Shown in pieces: positions 23,641 through 35,794 of a DNA stretch of 64,000 bases (position 1 is its first letter; the number at the start of each line of letters is the position of its first letter). The stretch is taken from contig OY727095.1 in NCBI GenBank assembly GCA_963402885.1, positions 3,663,001-3,727,000 on the forward strand. Reading direction: 5' to 3'. The notes under the pieces are model-generated. The model was given only the letters and a program-made list of their open reading frames with translations, ran no database searches and was not told the DNA's origin. The position numbers were made by a program, and so were the translations under genes. This DNA comes from Antedon bifida. Lineage: Eukaryota > Echinodermata > Crinoidea > Comatulida > Antedonidae.

Positions 23641-24372
23641 GGGAAACAGACGATCGGGACCACGGACGATCGGGCCCAATACGATCGGGCCCAGAAAAGA
23701 TGGTCCCGATCGTCTTCAGCGTTGGGCCCGATCGTCATACCAGTTGGGCCCGATCGTCCAGTGTTTTCAGAACCACGTTGGGCCCGATCGTCTTACCAGT
23801 TGGTCCCGATCGTCTTAGCGTTGGGCCCGATAGTCGTTTGTGTTATATAAAATAATGTGCCACATTTCATCATTTTTAATTCCTGCTTGCTAGTGTCAAC
23901 GTGCTTTTCTTGCGTAATTAATAATAATTTAATAATAGTCTGTTCTTATATAGCGTATATAAGCAGGCTCTCAATGCGCTTTACATCAAAAATAAAAGCA
24001 GGAAATGATTAAGAATTAAGATTTTAATTAAAAAGGTTAATTAGATTTTTTTCTGATTATTTTATCATAATTTTCCCCTAATTAACACGTCTACTGGTTT
24101 TAAGAATTTCTTACCAATACTCTCGATTTATGAATAAATGTGATTGATTTTGATTGTTATTATTGTGTTGTTTGTATTCGCGTATTTATTTTGTTTAATT
24201 TTCCGAGAATGTTTTGGGCCCGATCGTCTTGTTTGTTGGGCCCGATCGTCTGGGCCCGATCGTCTCTGGGCCCGATCGTCTTTCACCCTTGATGGGCCCG
24301 ATCGTCTCACGATTTGGGCCCGATCGTCTTGAAGTGGGCCCGATCGTCCGTGGTCCCGATCGTCTGATAACC
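23641..24372. mobile_element. Foldback-type element with GGGCCCGATCGTC sub-repeats
   Basis: Present only in flank copy 2. Copies 1 and 3 show the uninterrupted AGTAGTAG tract. Perfect 32-bp inverted ends lie at 23647-23678 and 24335-24366 (CAGACGATCGGGACCACGGA at the left). Each arm is a cluster of short GGGCCCGATCGTC units; the centre (about 23836-24210) is AT-rich and carries the word CTCTCAATGCGCTTTACAT. No transposase is encoded, so it is non-autonomous. Confidence 0.75.
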
Positions 24373-26204
24373 AGTAGTAGTAGTAGGCCTAGCTAGGCAC
24401 AGCCTACTAGCTGGAGCAGCCCTACCTCTAGCCATGCTCTAGCTAACAAAGGCCTACTACTAGCCTAGGCTTTTAACCCTAGCTAGGCCTACTACTTCTA
24501 TAGTACTATATTAGGCGTAGGCAGGGAGGGAGTCTCCGCAACTTTTACTTGCTGTTACTAGAAATAGAATAGAACAGACATCAACTGCAAAATTGTGATT
24601 GGTCCTCAGACGAACGTAAACACATGATGAGGATGTTTTAACGTTCATGCTCGACTCATTGAGGAGATCAGGGTTAACATTTTTTTTAAAACCTATACAA
24701 AAAAGTAGATTGACAAGCAGAGAGTCGACCCTGCAACCCCTGCCTCTGGGGCTATACCCTCATCAATATACCAAGCCATCCAGCTCGTTGATCGAATCGG
24801 GTTTTACTTTGTATATGAATGGAGAAAAAATATATTATATGTAAGCTTTTTGACAAACCTATCAGAACTGAGTTGACGTCTATTCTATACTTGTGTCACC
24901 ACATAACATAAAGGCCTTCCATGGGGTTTCCCTGATCTCACAACAAGCATTCAAACACGTTGTGGTCTTTTATTTCCAGAAAACACAGTCTTTTGTTTTC
25001 ATGATGCATCAAATAACTACACTGCACTGTAAAGTTTAACGTAATGCGTAAAAAAACTACTGAACTTTTCTATTTAATACTGAAATTTATTTTAACAATT
25101 TGAGAACTTGCAATGCACATGAGTATGACAGTAGACCTATCTAATTTATAGGTCCATGGTATGATAAAGAAATTGGTACACTATTTAAAAAGTGTAATAA
25201 GGGATCATCTTTCTTGATTGACTTGGTACTGTACACCATGCACTGTAGCTGCCATGAGTACAGTACATGCCATATCTGAATTTCCTCAACTCAGAGGATG
25301 AATGCCACTATACATTTATGATACAGTATTTGTCACAATTGTGTGCATTAACTAAATTATTACATTATCAGATTTGTGATAGTATGTGTACTGACAAGTA
25401 TCTGTCATCTATTATCAGTATACCAATTGTCTGGTAAAATTGTCAACTAGATGTTGTCTTATGATTACCTCATCCTTTGGAAGGAACATAAAGTTGTGAA
25501 CAACCTAAATACACATTTTATATGTCAAGTAGGATAATTGTAGGTGCTGTACTATGGCTACTGTAAGTCTGATTTTAGTTTCCAGCTTCACCGTCAAAAA
25601 TTATTTTTCTTTTTTGTTTTTATTGACATTAATTTATTGTGCCTTAAAAGTTTAATTAGTTTAAAAGAATATTAGTATTTCTAATCTACAGTATACTACA
25701 AAGGATTGTGTTTTGTGTGTTAGATTGTGCACATAAGGCATGTGCATTGTTACCTCACAAAATAAAACTGATGGGAAATTTAATTTCATTATGCAATTAT
25801 TTTGTCTTAATTAGTCAGTAAAACATTTTTTCATGGCTTAGACTTAGATCACTCTTCATACTAATGGAGATTTGGATGTTTTAGACTTAGAGCACTCTTC
25901 ATACTAATGAAGATTTGGATGTATAAGTTTCATCCGATTAAGAAATGTAACATGCAATGACAGTTTTATAAAATAAAATAATTTATTATATAATATATGG
26001 TAAATTACACAGAAAAAGTAATGTGATGATGTGTGTTTGCCTAGCCTTTGTTGAAGGTGCACTTTCACCTTGGCTGGAAAACCCCAGGGCAATTTACAGT
26101 CATTGTTGTCTTTCAGGTTTAGACACGCAAGTGATTATTAATTTCCGACCATATCATAAAAACCCATCAAAAACTGTGTTTGTTAGTTTGTTCTCTGTTT
26201 ATAT

Positions 26205-26390
26205 AAAATCTTTTATTTTCTATTGAATAGGCTGACATGCAAGACTGATTTAGGAAGTCAGGTGATGCACAGAACGCGGCAAAGAGGGTGTTGGCACTTT
26301 GCATAACAATAAACACCTTATAGGCTGGTAGCGTACAATCCCATTGATGGACCAGTGGATTGAGGATTCTTTTCCAGACAAATGACATAA
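26205..26390 (+). repeat. Dispersed ~180 bp repeat, copy 2
   Basis: See 5455-5640. Confidence 0.55.
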
Positions 26391-26510
26391 TTTTATGGTT
26401 ACCTACATTATTTATGAATTCATTAGTGTGATGTGAGTTAAATATTTTTTAAATTTAATTATATTAATTTGGCTTTTAAGCTAGTAGAGCTTGTTGTATG
26501 AAGGTTTAAA

Positions 26511-26537
26511 CATGGAGCTATAAATAATAGCTCCATG
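26511..26537. repeat. Hairpin CATGGAGCTAT / ATAGCTCCATG
   Basis: An 11-bp inner stem with a 5-base loop, nested in an outer pair GTTGTATGAA (about 26492) and TTCATACAAC (about 26573). It belongs to the CATGGA palindrome group described in the findings. Confidence 0.5.
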
Positions 26538-26789
26538 GTTTAAAACTAGTCAGTAATAATACAACACAAGGGTTCATACAACAAACAGTAGCCAAAACAT
26601 ATTTTGGTTTATAATCCAGCAGAAATATGTTTGAGAATAAATGCTATTTTAAATGTCTTATTAATTCTTTTTAATTGTGGTTTGCTGTCTTTAAATTAGC
26701 TTTTGATTGCCATGTTTATACTGAGACTATCTTACCTACTGTAACAAACAATATTATTTATGTAATTATTAGAATCAGGGACGTTTCGG

Positions 26790-29700
26790 ATCAGTCATAG
26801 AGGAAACATTTAAGAGCCATTGTCTGTAAAAATCAAAGATTTGGTGGCAGATGTAAAAAAATGGATTTCGCTCAAATTTTTACCATGAATAGACATTTCA
26901 ATAAAAAGCATATCTACAACATTCATTTTAATTTTTAGCTTCCGTTGCCATGACAACGGTCAATTATCCAAATTTTGATGTTTTTGCCATTTTTCACAGA
27001 TTTTCTATAGTAAAAAAGTACAAACTTGTATACTTATTTTAACCAAAAATACTTACAGTATACAGTTTTTGTTTATAGCAGTGTAAACAACATGTATTGA
27101 GTTCCATTTAATGTAGAAAAAAAAAATTTACAAAATGGAGTTTGGTTGATACCATTATTTTAAAAAGGGGTGTTTTAAAAAAATATTTTTTTTATAAAAG
27201 TATACCTCATAAACGTACCTATAACTTCCAAAGTGGTGTTTTTATATCAATGAACTTTTGTAATTTGATAGTCAATAGGTTTGTCAACAATAATCACAAA
27301 GAAAACACTGGGGTAAATTTCGTACATAGGTTTTGTGTTGCCAGGAAAATACGAAAAATACAAAAAAATACAAACAAAATATCAACAAACAAAACACATG
27401 AAACACAATTTAAATATGGCTAATACAATAATAAAATGTATATGTGGCTTGTCATAATGCTACTAGAGTCATACGAATAGTTTAGATAAAATAGGAGAAT
27501 GTGTTGCTAGGTTTATTTCAATTAATTGCCAGAAAAACAGTATTTTGCATTGAAATATTTAGTTGATGGAAAATAATGTTAAACTTTGAAATAATTGCGT
27601 CAATGGTTTTATAAATTTTTACATCTATTTTGTATAAAGAGATACAGAAAGACCTCCCAATAAATCTGACCTTGTAAATAGGTCATTTGAGGTCAAAAGG
27701 GGTCAGAATGCAAAACAGGACAGGTCCCCACTTTACTACAACTATTAATGTTTGATCAAAATTTACAAGATAGTTCATAAAAAATTCTCAACAATTTTCA
27801 TTTTTTACCTATAGTGTTACCTTAGCAACCATTTCTATGTGTAACTAAGGAAAGTAATTTGTTTAAAAACGTAAAAAATGGCGTTTTTAAGAATACAAAG
27901 AATTTATTGCATTTGTAATTTTTCTCAATTTTACTTCTACTGCATTCTAATAATCTTAAAGTGATGACAAACTTGACCTTGTAAATTCATTCATTTTGAG
28001 GTCAAATGAGGTCAACATTTTACCATAGTAACTGTTTCTATGCGAAAATATTTTAAAAATAAGGGGTTTTTCATAAATACAAAACATTTTTTCTACATAG
28101 TTTTACATTTCTTCTTTTTGCCAAATTTACTTTAAATACTGAATCCTAATAATCTCAGAAAGAAAGTCTTGACAAATCTGAATAAAGGTAAAAAATTGAC
28201 CTTTAGTGTTATCTTAAACCTGTTTACGTAACTAAGGATAATTTTTTTTTAAAAATAAAATAAGAAATACAATAAACATGGACCTCTAATTCATAGGTCC
28301 ATGCAATAAGTATCACATTTTTCGGGTGGCCGCTTACGGGAGGTCATTTTAAATCAAACAAAAAATGTCATTTCATCAGAACAAACAGGCTTTTCAAATT
28401 GCGTCCGTTAAGGGAGGTGCCCGCTGTAAATAAAATAATATGGGGTTTTCATGAATAAAAATAATCACAGAAGAAAGTCCTTACGAACATGACCTTGTGA
28501 TGCATGCCTGCTAATTAGTAATAATCTACACATTAAAATTTGTATAAGATAAGTATGAAAAATCTAAAGAATATCTCAATTTTAGTTACCATAGTAACTG
28601 TTGCTATGCATAACTAAGAGAAATTAAATAATTATCAGATAATTATTAATTAATAATTAATACTGAATCCAACCATCACAGTAAAAAAAATATAGAATTT
28701 AAAACCAATATTTAATATAAAGTGTGATATTTTACATGCTGACCTTAAATGAAATGAAATCTCACATCAGGGCTTCAATATTTGTTATGTAGCATTAAAA
28801 TACCTGAGTATATCATTGACTTTTGATTGGTTCAATTTTGGGGAGGGGAAAGTGGTGGATCCAGGAGTTTGAAATAGTTAGGGGGTTGGAGGCGAGGGTC
28901 TAAAAACTTTATGTCCTATCTTTTGCATTGCAATTTTTAACTTGGGGTGGGTGGGGGCTTTGAGAAAGGGGGAGGGGGTGGGATGGAGGAGTTTGAATCC
29001 GTCTATTGGTTGGGCGATGGTAGCGGCAGTATGGGTGGTGCTTGAATGCATGCATTTGACACTCTATAGTGGATGATCGACCAAAGTGTTGCAGTTTATA
29101 TTTTTGTGGTTATTGTCGGGGGGTGGGGGTGGTGGTAGTCGAAAGTGGTGGTGGATGGGCATGTGGGATCTGCTTAGGTTAGCAAATAAAAGAAGTAAAA
29201 AAATGAAAGAGGAGCTTCAAAATAAGAGAGGAGTAATCTGTTGCAAAGATTAAAATTCTGATAATTTATTCAAATTTTCAGAGGATATAACCTATAAAAT
29301 GACATTAAAACTGGGAATTACAGAATCTATAATTAAAATTATTGTTTTTTTTTCTTACAACACAACTAGAACTATATAAAACATTAAGAATTTTTCTGAC
29401 CAAAGAGTTTCAAATCAGATAATCAAAGAAAATAAAATGTTTTTACTAATATACCATGTTTTTTTTTTATAAAAATGCCTATGTTTCTCGCAACACTGCT
29501 TGTAGATTTTTAATTTACCCCAGTATTTTATTTTAGAAATCAATTATTAAACCTTAGAACAACCTATTTCTAATAAATCAGCTAAAAAAATACACCACTT
29601 TGGGCGTTATGGTGAAGTAAAGTTTAGTTGCATTTAACAATTTAAAAAAAGTGAAAAACACCCCTTTTTAAATAAATGGTATCTCCCAAAGTATAAAATC

Positions 29701-30055
29701 AAAAATATAAAAAAAATTATGAAACAGGTACACAATGCATTGTTATTATGCATACACTAATTATTATTTGTAATTAAATGAACAAAACAAAAATATCGTT
29801 CATCAAAGTAGTACCAATATCCATTTTAAAAAACCTTAAAAAAGGACAAAATTTGTCAAAAATACAAATTTGGCCGTTTCCATGGAAATATATGTGTGAA
29901 ATAAAAAATACTTCATATTTGATTTCTCTCAACACATATATAGCCATGTGCAAAATTTTAAAGAAATCCATTTTTTTGAGTCTGCCACTATTTTTGATAT
30001 TTCTTTGATTCTTACAGACAATGGCTCTTAAATAGTTTTTTCCTCCACAGACCAA
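26790..30055. mobile_element. ~3.3 kb element with long (~540 bp) diverged inverted arms
   Basis: The left arm, about 26790-27330, and the right arm, about 29515-30055, are reverse complements: AAGAGCCATTGTCTGTAA at 26811 against TTACAGACAATGGCTCTTAA near 30013, AAAAAGGGGTGTTTT at about 27164 against the matching AAAAACACCCCTTTTTA near 29655, and ACTGGGGTAAATTT against AATTTACCCCAGTATT. The interior has repeated GACCTTGTAAAT and TTGAGGTCAAAAGGGGTCA words but no convincing transposase. Open frames inside the arms are by-products of AT-rich symmetry. Likely a non-autonomous foldback or long-TIR DNA element. Confidence 0.65.
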
Positions 30056-30310
30056 GATGTTTAATCCCACAGTTAGGAAAAAAGTGGTTGGTAGTTTGCA
30101 ATAATTATACAATTTGAAAAGAATGATTTTTAAACTTAACAATCAAAGTATTTTAGTATATGGTTTACATTTTTACAATTAGATTTTCTCATTGTGAAAA
30201 AAATTGGTCATACTGTGTGGCAATACTTACTTACAGTAGACAGATTAATTTAGAAAAATAAAAACTGCAGAATGATTTTTTAAGCATTTTATAGCAATTA
30301 TTTATAATAA

Positions 30311-32331
30311 AAACTAGAAAGCCACTCCGAGAGTGCATACCTCCGCCTACTGTAAAATTCTCCTACATAAGATTTATATATATTTGTGTGTGTCTTAATG
30401 CTGTTTGTGATTTAGGCTAATTTCACTACAAGCATGTGTATGCGAGTTTGGTGTAATGGTTGTAACAAGCCTTTCAATTAACAATAGCTTCAGTTGACTA
30501 ACAATAGAACAGCAAGGCGAAAATCAAACGAGTGAATTTGAAAAGAAATAGGTTTTTTAAACTACTCACATAAAAAAAGGTGCACATTAAATCAAATTAT
30601 GTTTTAAAATTACAAATCACCAATTATAACTCTTGCCTCCTGTACAAAAATAAAGTTTTTTGGACAAGTAGTTCTCGAGAAAATGCAATTTCAGTTTACT
30701 TATTACTTTAAGACTGCTCGCCGGCTTTTGAAAAATTCTGTCCTATCTTTTAACACTAGCAGGTCTGAAAAGTATACTAAAAAGTGGTTCAGAATTGGGA
30801 CCATGGTCCCAAATTTAATGGAATGGTCCTTGACCACATATCTATCTGTATATTCATTTTGGTAAAGATTTTGTAATTACTTTTTGAGTAATCCTGCTAA
30901 CAAACAAACTAGCCTTCGCGCATAGCGCGATACTTGGCCAAATCAAAATTGGCCTCCTGACATTGACCCAATTTTCACCAAAAGTGTGTGTCTTATGCTG
31001 TGTGATTTAGGGTAATTTCACTACAATCATGTGTATACGAGTTTGGTGTATAGGTTATGTAACCAGCCTTTCAACGAACAATAGCTTCAGTCGGCTAACA
31101 ATAGAACAGCAATGCGAAAAACACACGGGTGAATTTGAAAAGAAATAGGTTTTGTAAACTACTCGCATCAAAAAACCTGTACATTAAATCTAATTATGTT
31201 TTAAAATTACAAATCACAAATTATAACACTTGCCTCTTGTACAAAAATGAAGTTTTTTGGACAAGTAGTTCTCGAGAAAATGCAATTTTAGTTTACTTGT
31301 TAATTTAAGACTGCTCACCGGCTTTTGATAATTCTGTCCTATCTTTTAACACTAGCAGGTCTGAAAATAATTTTTAAAAGTGGTCCAGAATTAGGACCGT
31401 GGTCCAGATTTTAACCAAAATTGGGCAGTGTCGTCCTTGCACCAGGTGACATGTATGGTAGTAATTTGGAGTCATTCGAATCAAAACTGTGAGCGCTAGA
31501 GTGATGACAAACAAACAAACAAACAAACAAACTAGCCTTCGATACTTGGCCAAATCAAAATTGGCCTCCTAAACACACTTGACCCGATTTTCACCAAAAG
31601 TGTGTGTCTTAATGCTGTGTGATTTAGGCTAATTTCACTACAATCCTGTGTATACGAGTTTGGTGTACAGGTTATGTAACCAGCCTTTCATTGAACAATA
31701 GCTTCAGTCGGCTAACAATAGAACAGCAACGCGAAAAACACACGGGTGAATTTGAAAAGAAATAGGTTTTGTAAACTACTCGCATCAAAAAACCTCTATA
31801 TTAAATCTAATTAAGTTTTAAAATTACAAATCACAAATTATAACTCTTGCCTCTTGTACAAAAATGAAGTTTTTTGGACAAGTAGTTCTCGAGAAAATGC
31901 AATTTAAGTTTACTTGTTAATTTAAGACTGCTCACCGGCTTTTGATAATTCTGTCCTATCTTTTAACACTAGCAGGTCTGAAAATAATTTTTAAAAGTGG
32001 TCCAGAATTAGAACCGTGGTCCGGATTTTAACCAAAATTGGGCGGTGTCGTCCTTGCACCAGGTGACATGTGTGGTAGTAATTTGGAGTCATTCGAATCA
32101 AAACTGTGAGCGGTAGAGTGATGACAAACAAACACACACACACACACACACAAACCGCACCAATCAACATACTTGGCCAATTTTCAATTTGGCCAAGTAA
32201 CAAACACACAAGCCAAACAGATCAACATACTTGGCCAATTTTCAATTTGGCCAAGTAACAAACAAACAAACAGACAGACAAACAAACACACGCGATCGAT
32301 TACATATACCTCCTTGGCGGAGGTAAACTAG
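30311..32331 (+). repeat. Three tandem ~0.6 kb repeats
   Basis: Repeated landmarks GTGTGTCTTAATGCTGTGTG at about 30387, 30986 and 31602, AACAATAGCTTCAGT, TAGTTCTCGAGAAAATGCAA, CTTTTAACACTAGCAGGTCT and ACTTGGCCAAATCAAAATTG. The block begins CATACCTCCGCC and ends CTCCTTGGCGGAGGTAAACT, an inverted pair at the outer edges. The third unit ends in CAAA and CA microsatellites (32117-32160) and a doubled TACTTGGCCAATTTTCAATT. No gene. Confidence 0.7.
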
Positions 32332-33677
32332 ATTTGAACTTGTCATGGTAATGAGTTAGGCTATTGCACAATGCATTGTAACACACACATGCTATTATAT
32401 TAAGCTTCATCTATAGTAGGCTGCACTACGACAATTATACGAACATCATAGCCATAGGCCTAATCAAGTCATAGGCATTTCAGTCGATCAAAGGGGCTAT
32501 TTCTACCGTTCAACAAACATTTGACCGTATTACATTGTAAACAGTAGTTGATGGTTAGTTTTTGTTTTACGCAACTTGCGTTTATTCAAATATTTGAATA
32601 TGATGACTTTTTCAAAATGAAAAATAAATTCTGAAAGATACTTGTTTGAGTAATAACATATGGAAAATTGGAAGAAAACTGATAAAAATTAAGTAAGGCA
32701 ATAAGATGATGTAGCTGCTCACAACTAAAATAGTGAGATAGATAGTAGTTTTTGTTTCATTATGCAATGATAAATAAAAAAATTAAATTAATGTGATGTG
32801 AAGTAGGATTGGCCTTCCCATGGATATCTTTTTTCCTTCTTGATATACCTTACCAATAATTAACCACTGTATAGGCCAATAAATAATATTATCAATACTA
32901 TTATCACAACATAAAATGGCATAGTCCTCTACTAACCAAACAGAACCCCAATTAGCCTTTAGTGAAAATTGTTTTTTATACCTAAACAATTCCTTCAAAA
33001 TACACATTATTATCCAAAGCAGAACAATATTATTAATTTGCACTTTTTTTTATAAAGCTAACATTATATTATTGATAATTTGTGAATCTTTATTTTACAG
33101 TTCTACATGTTATCCTATTTCTTATAGAATTACTTTACATTTACCTACTCAACGTGCAAGGCGTCCTTTAAATTGAGTAAATGGCTCTGCCCAGAGATAT
33201 ATAAAGAGTTACAACATTGAATGATTAGAAGCCATTTTTGTGTCAAAGAATTCGCACGCTGAATTATGATTATGAATTGAAAAATATCACATAGTTAGTT
33301 ATGGGATGTTTTATTCCAAAATCAATAAATCAAACTTTATAATGTACTAGCGCACGCGCATGCAATTATTCTTTGCTACAAGTTATACTTCTGTACACTT
33401 TGCACATCAATAATTCACCGTCAAATATGCAAATACATTTTTAAAAATATAAGAAAACATTTAAAGTATTTTGTTGCTCCTATACTTTTCATGCGTTAAT
33501 GGAGATAATTATGACATAATTTCATCTGTATATGACATGACTTAACCCAATGTCGTAACTCTTTAATTTTGTGGCTCTGGCTCCGCCCATAATGTCTCAC
33601 GTTCGTTTGCGTTGGTCGAATAGGATTTATGATATCTTCCTAAAGTTTGCAAACGATAGATAGGTAAGCAAGACTTA
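32332..33677. other. Gene-free spacer
   Basis: AT-rich; no gene, RNA or clear repeat recognised. Confidence 0.4.
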
Positions 33678-33860
33678 TATTTTCCATTAAATAGGCTAGC
33701 ATACAAGACTGATTAAGAAGTCATGTGACGCACAGAAGCAGTGACAATTATAAACACCTTATAGTCAAGTAGCGTCTGTTAATGTAGAGCTGTTCAGTCG
33801 GACTGACGGACCAGTGGATGGAGGAACATTTCCAGAGATGCGTAATCCTGCAGAGTAACT
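33678..33860 (+). repeat. Dispersed ~180 bp repeat, copy 3
   Basis: Diverged member of the family at 5455-5640, here ending with GGACCAGTGGATGGAGGA. Confidence 0.5.
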
Positions 33861-33980
33861 TTATGGTTACCAACAATTCTGTTCAATAGTATTGTGAGTT
33901 TTTATGTTATTATTTATTTTTAAAAATATTTCATAATAGGTGTACAGTAATTTGAGTTATAACAAGGCCAACAGCCATTA

Positions 33981-34627
33981 AGTCGCGTGCTACAATGCTT
34001 AGTGATACCGGACCGACAGACAGACCGACCGACCGACATAGTAAACTATACTGACCGAAATTACTGAACATGTTTAAAAATGTTGAAATGTTTAAAAACA
34101 TTTATATTTTTTTAATTTACACGTGCGTAGCCTGTCACTTTTGACGTGCTCGTATAACGTATTTTCGAGTTGAAAAGTAAGTCAAGAAAACAGAAATCGG
34201 GCAAAAAGAGTGCGCAATAACATTTAACGCGCAGTGCGCGCGCAAAAATCTGCGCACTCATGGCAATTTTGTAAACACTTAAAATTGCCTGAAACGTACT
34301 CTTATTTCATCGAAAATAAATTTTGAAAATTTTAAGCGCGCGTACGCATGCGTTACATGCGCTACGCACGTAATTGTATTGCCATATGATGATTTATGCC
34401 CTGAAATTTATGAGTACCAAATTTGATTTAATTGTGATTCATGGTTGTGAAGATATGATTACAAACGTGATTTCGTTAAATCGTGCGTAGACCGCGTAAT
34501 TTTTTAATGCGCACCGTGAAAACATAACCTGGCCATAAGGAATATTCTGTGAAAAATTGACTTAGCTAGATTAAACTGATATCAAGATAAGGTCAGAAAG
34601 CGATAAAACGCATAGTGATACCGGACC

Positions 34628-34658
<31 letters not shown>

Positions 34659-34702
34659 CAACCGACCGACATAGTGAACTATAGAGTCGCTTTCACGCGA
34701 CT
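33981..34702. mobile_element. Element bounded by AGTCGCGTG / CACGCGACT
   Basis: Short inverted ends AGTCGCGTG (33981-33989) and CACGCGACT (34694-34702). The words TAGTGATACCGGACCGACAG plus a GACA/GACC microsatellite occur near both ends (34000-34050 and 34614-34680). The middle is rich in GCGC. Non-coding. Confidence 0.5.
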
Positions 34703-35794
34703 AAAAATGGTAATTTGTTATGAGAATTACACCAGTAGCCAGCTAGTAACAATGTAAAACTTTGGTTTAGTGGTTTATTTCCAAATGGGGAAGGTCGGAT
34801 TTTTGTCGAAGGGAAAAGTTATTCATATTTTAAGTAAAGTCTAGTTATTTTGATTTCATATGCTCAGACTACATATGCTAGCTACTAAGTGTATCCTTAC
34901 CATTTGATTGACTGTATTTCATATAACGTGTTCATGCATTATTTAATCCAATTCCAGTGACTATGGCATGATCAACTTTTGTTAACATTTTGAGAATTTT
35001 TGGTGGCGTGCTAGACTTGTAAATGTTTTTTTTAAATATTTTTTTTAACATTTTGAGAATTTTGGGTGTTGTGCTAGACTTTTTTTAAAGCCTTTCTTTA
35101 ACTAGGCTCTGCCTCATTGAATAGAACAGTCAAATATTCTCCCCATTCAACTTATAAACATTCCTTATAGAATCAAAATGAAAACAAACAAGTACATTTA
35201 GGCAAAACATATGCTGTAAATTAATAGATGACAGGGACGGATGCAGGGTTGTTGCCCTAATGGCCCGGGCAACACCCTTAATTTCATACTAAATGTTTTT
35301 TCCCATTTCATCGTATACAATATCCATATAATGTTATATAGAAGTTCAGGGCTGGAAAAGAATATCTGTAAATTAGCAGACTGCGCACATATTTTTTTGT
35401 AGATATTTTTCTGACCATAGGCTACGATCTTATTGAAAAACAGGCTACGATCGTCTGTTTGCTAGCGCACTTGGAGTGACATTTTACGGTGAACAAGAGG
35501 TACCATTTATCATGCATCTAGGGGTGTCATTTAACAGAATTCGCTTCACCACAAGCACCACCATGGGGGTGGGGATCTGTGGCTCAAATACTCAGTGTCC
35601 ACAGCCCTGGACTCTTTGGGCAACCCCCTTAAAATAGTCCTGCGACTGCCCCTGGATGATGGCATCAGCCGTTAAAGTTCAGATTTACATGTTAAAAACT
35701 TGCTGATGTATAATGGTTATAATAGTACATTATATGATGTAAATTGGTTATAGTGTATACAAGCTTTAGTTGTGTTCTTGATTGACTACAGTTG
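34703..35794. other. Gene-free spacer with GGGACGGATGCAGGG-type remnant
   Basis: 35230-35655 has the look of a decayed short DNA transposon (GGGACGGATGCAGGGTTG near one end, CTGCCCCTGGATGATGG near the other). Otherwise no feature. Confidence 0.3.

Larger units (their letters stand above)
20534..26440. repeat. 3' flank duplication, copy 2
   Basis: Same order of parts as copy 1. It starts in the last intron of locus A at TCTACTGAATTTATTACAG. It has extra satellite units, four 117-bp units and a 0.7 kb foldback insertion (23641-24372), and lacks the 31-bp minisatellite expansion. Confidence 0.85.

Noticed and set aside
24128-24396. Three Arg/Pro/Asp-rich open frames
   Set aside because: They are translations of the GGGCCCGATCGTC foldback arm.
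29774-30142. 122-codon minus-strand frame and overlapping plus-strand frame
   Set aside because: Both lie in the right inverted arm of the 3.3 kb element; no family motif and no equivalent frame in the left arm.
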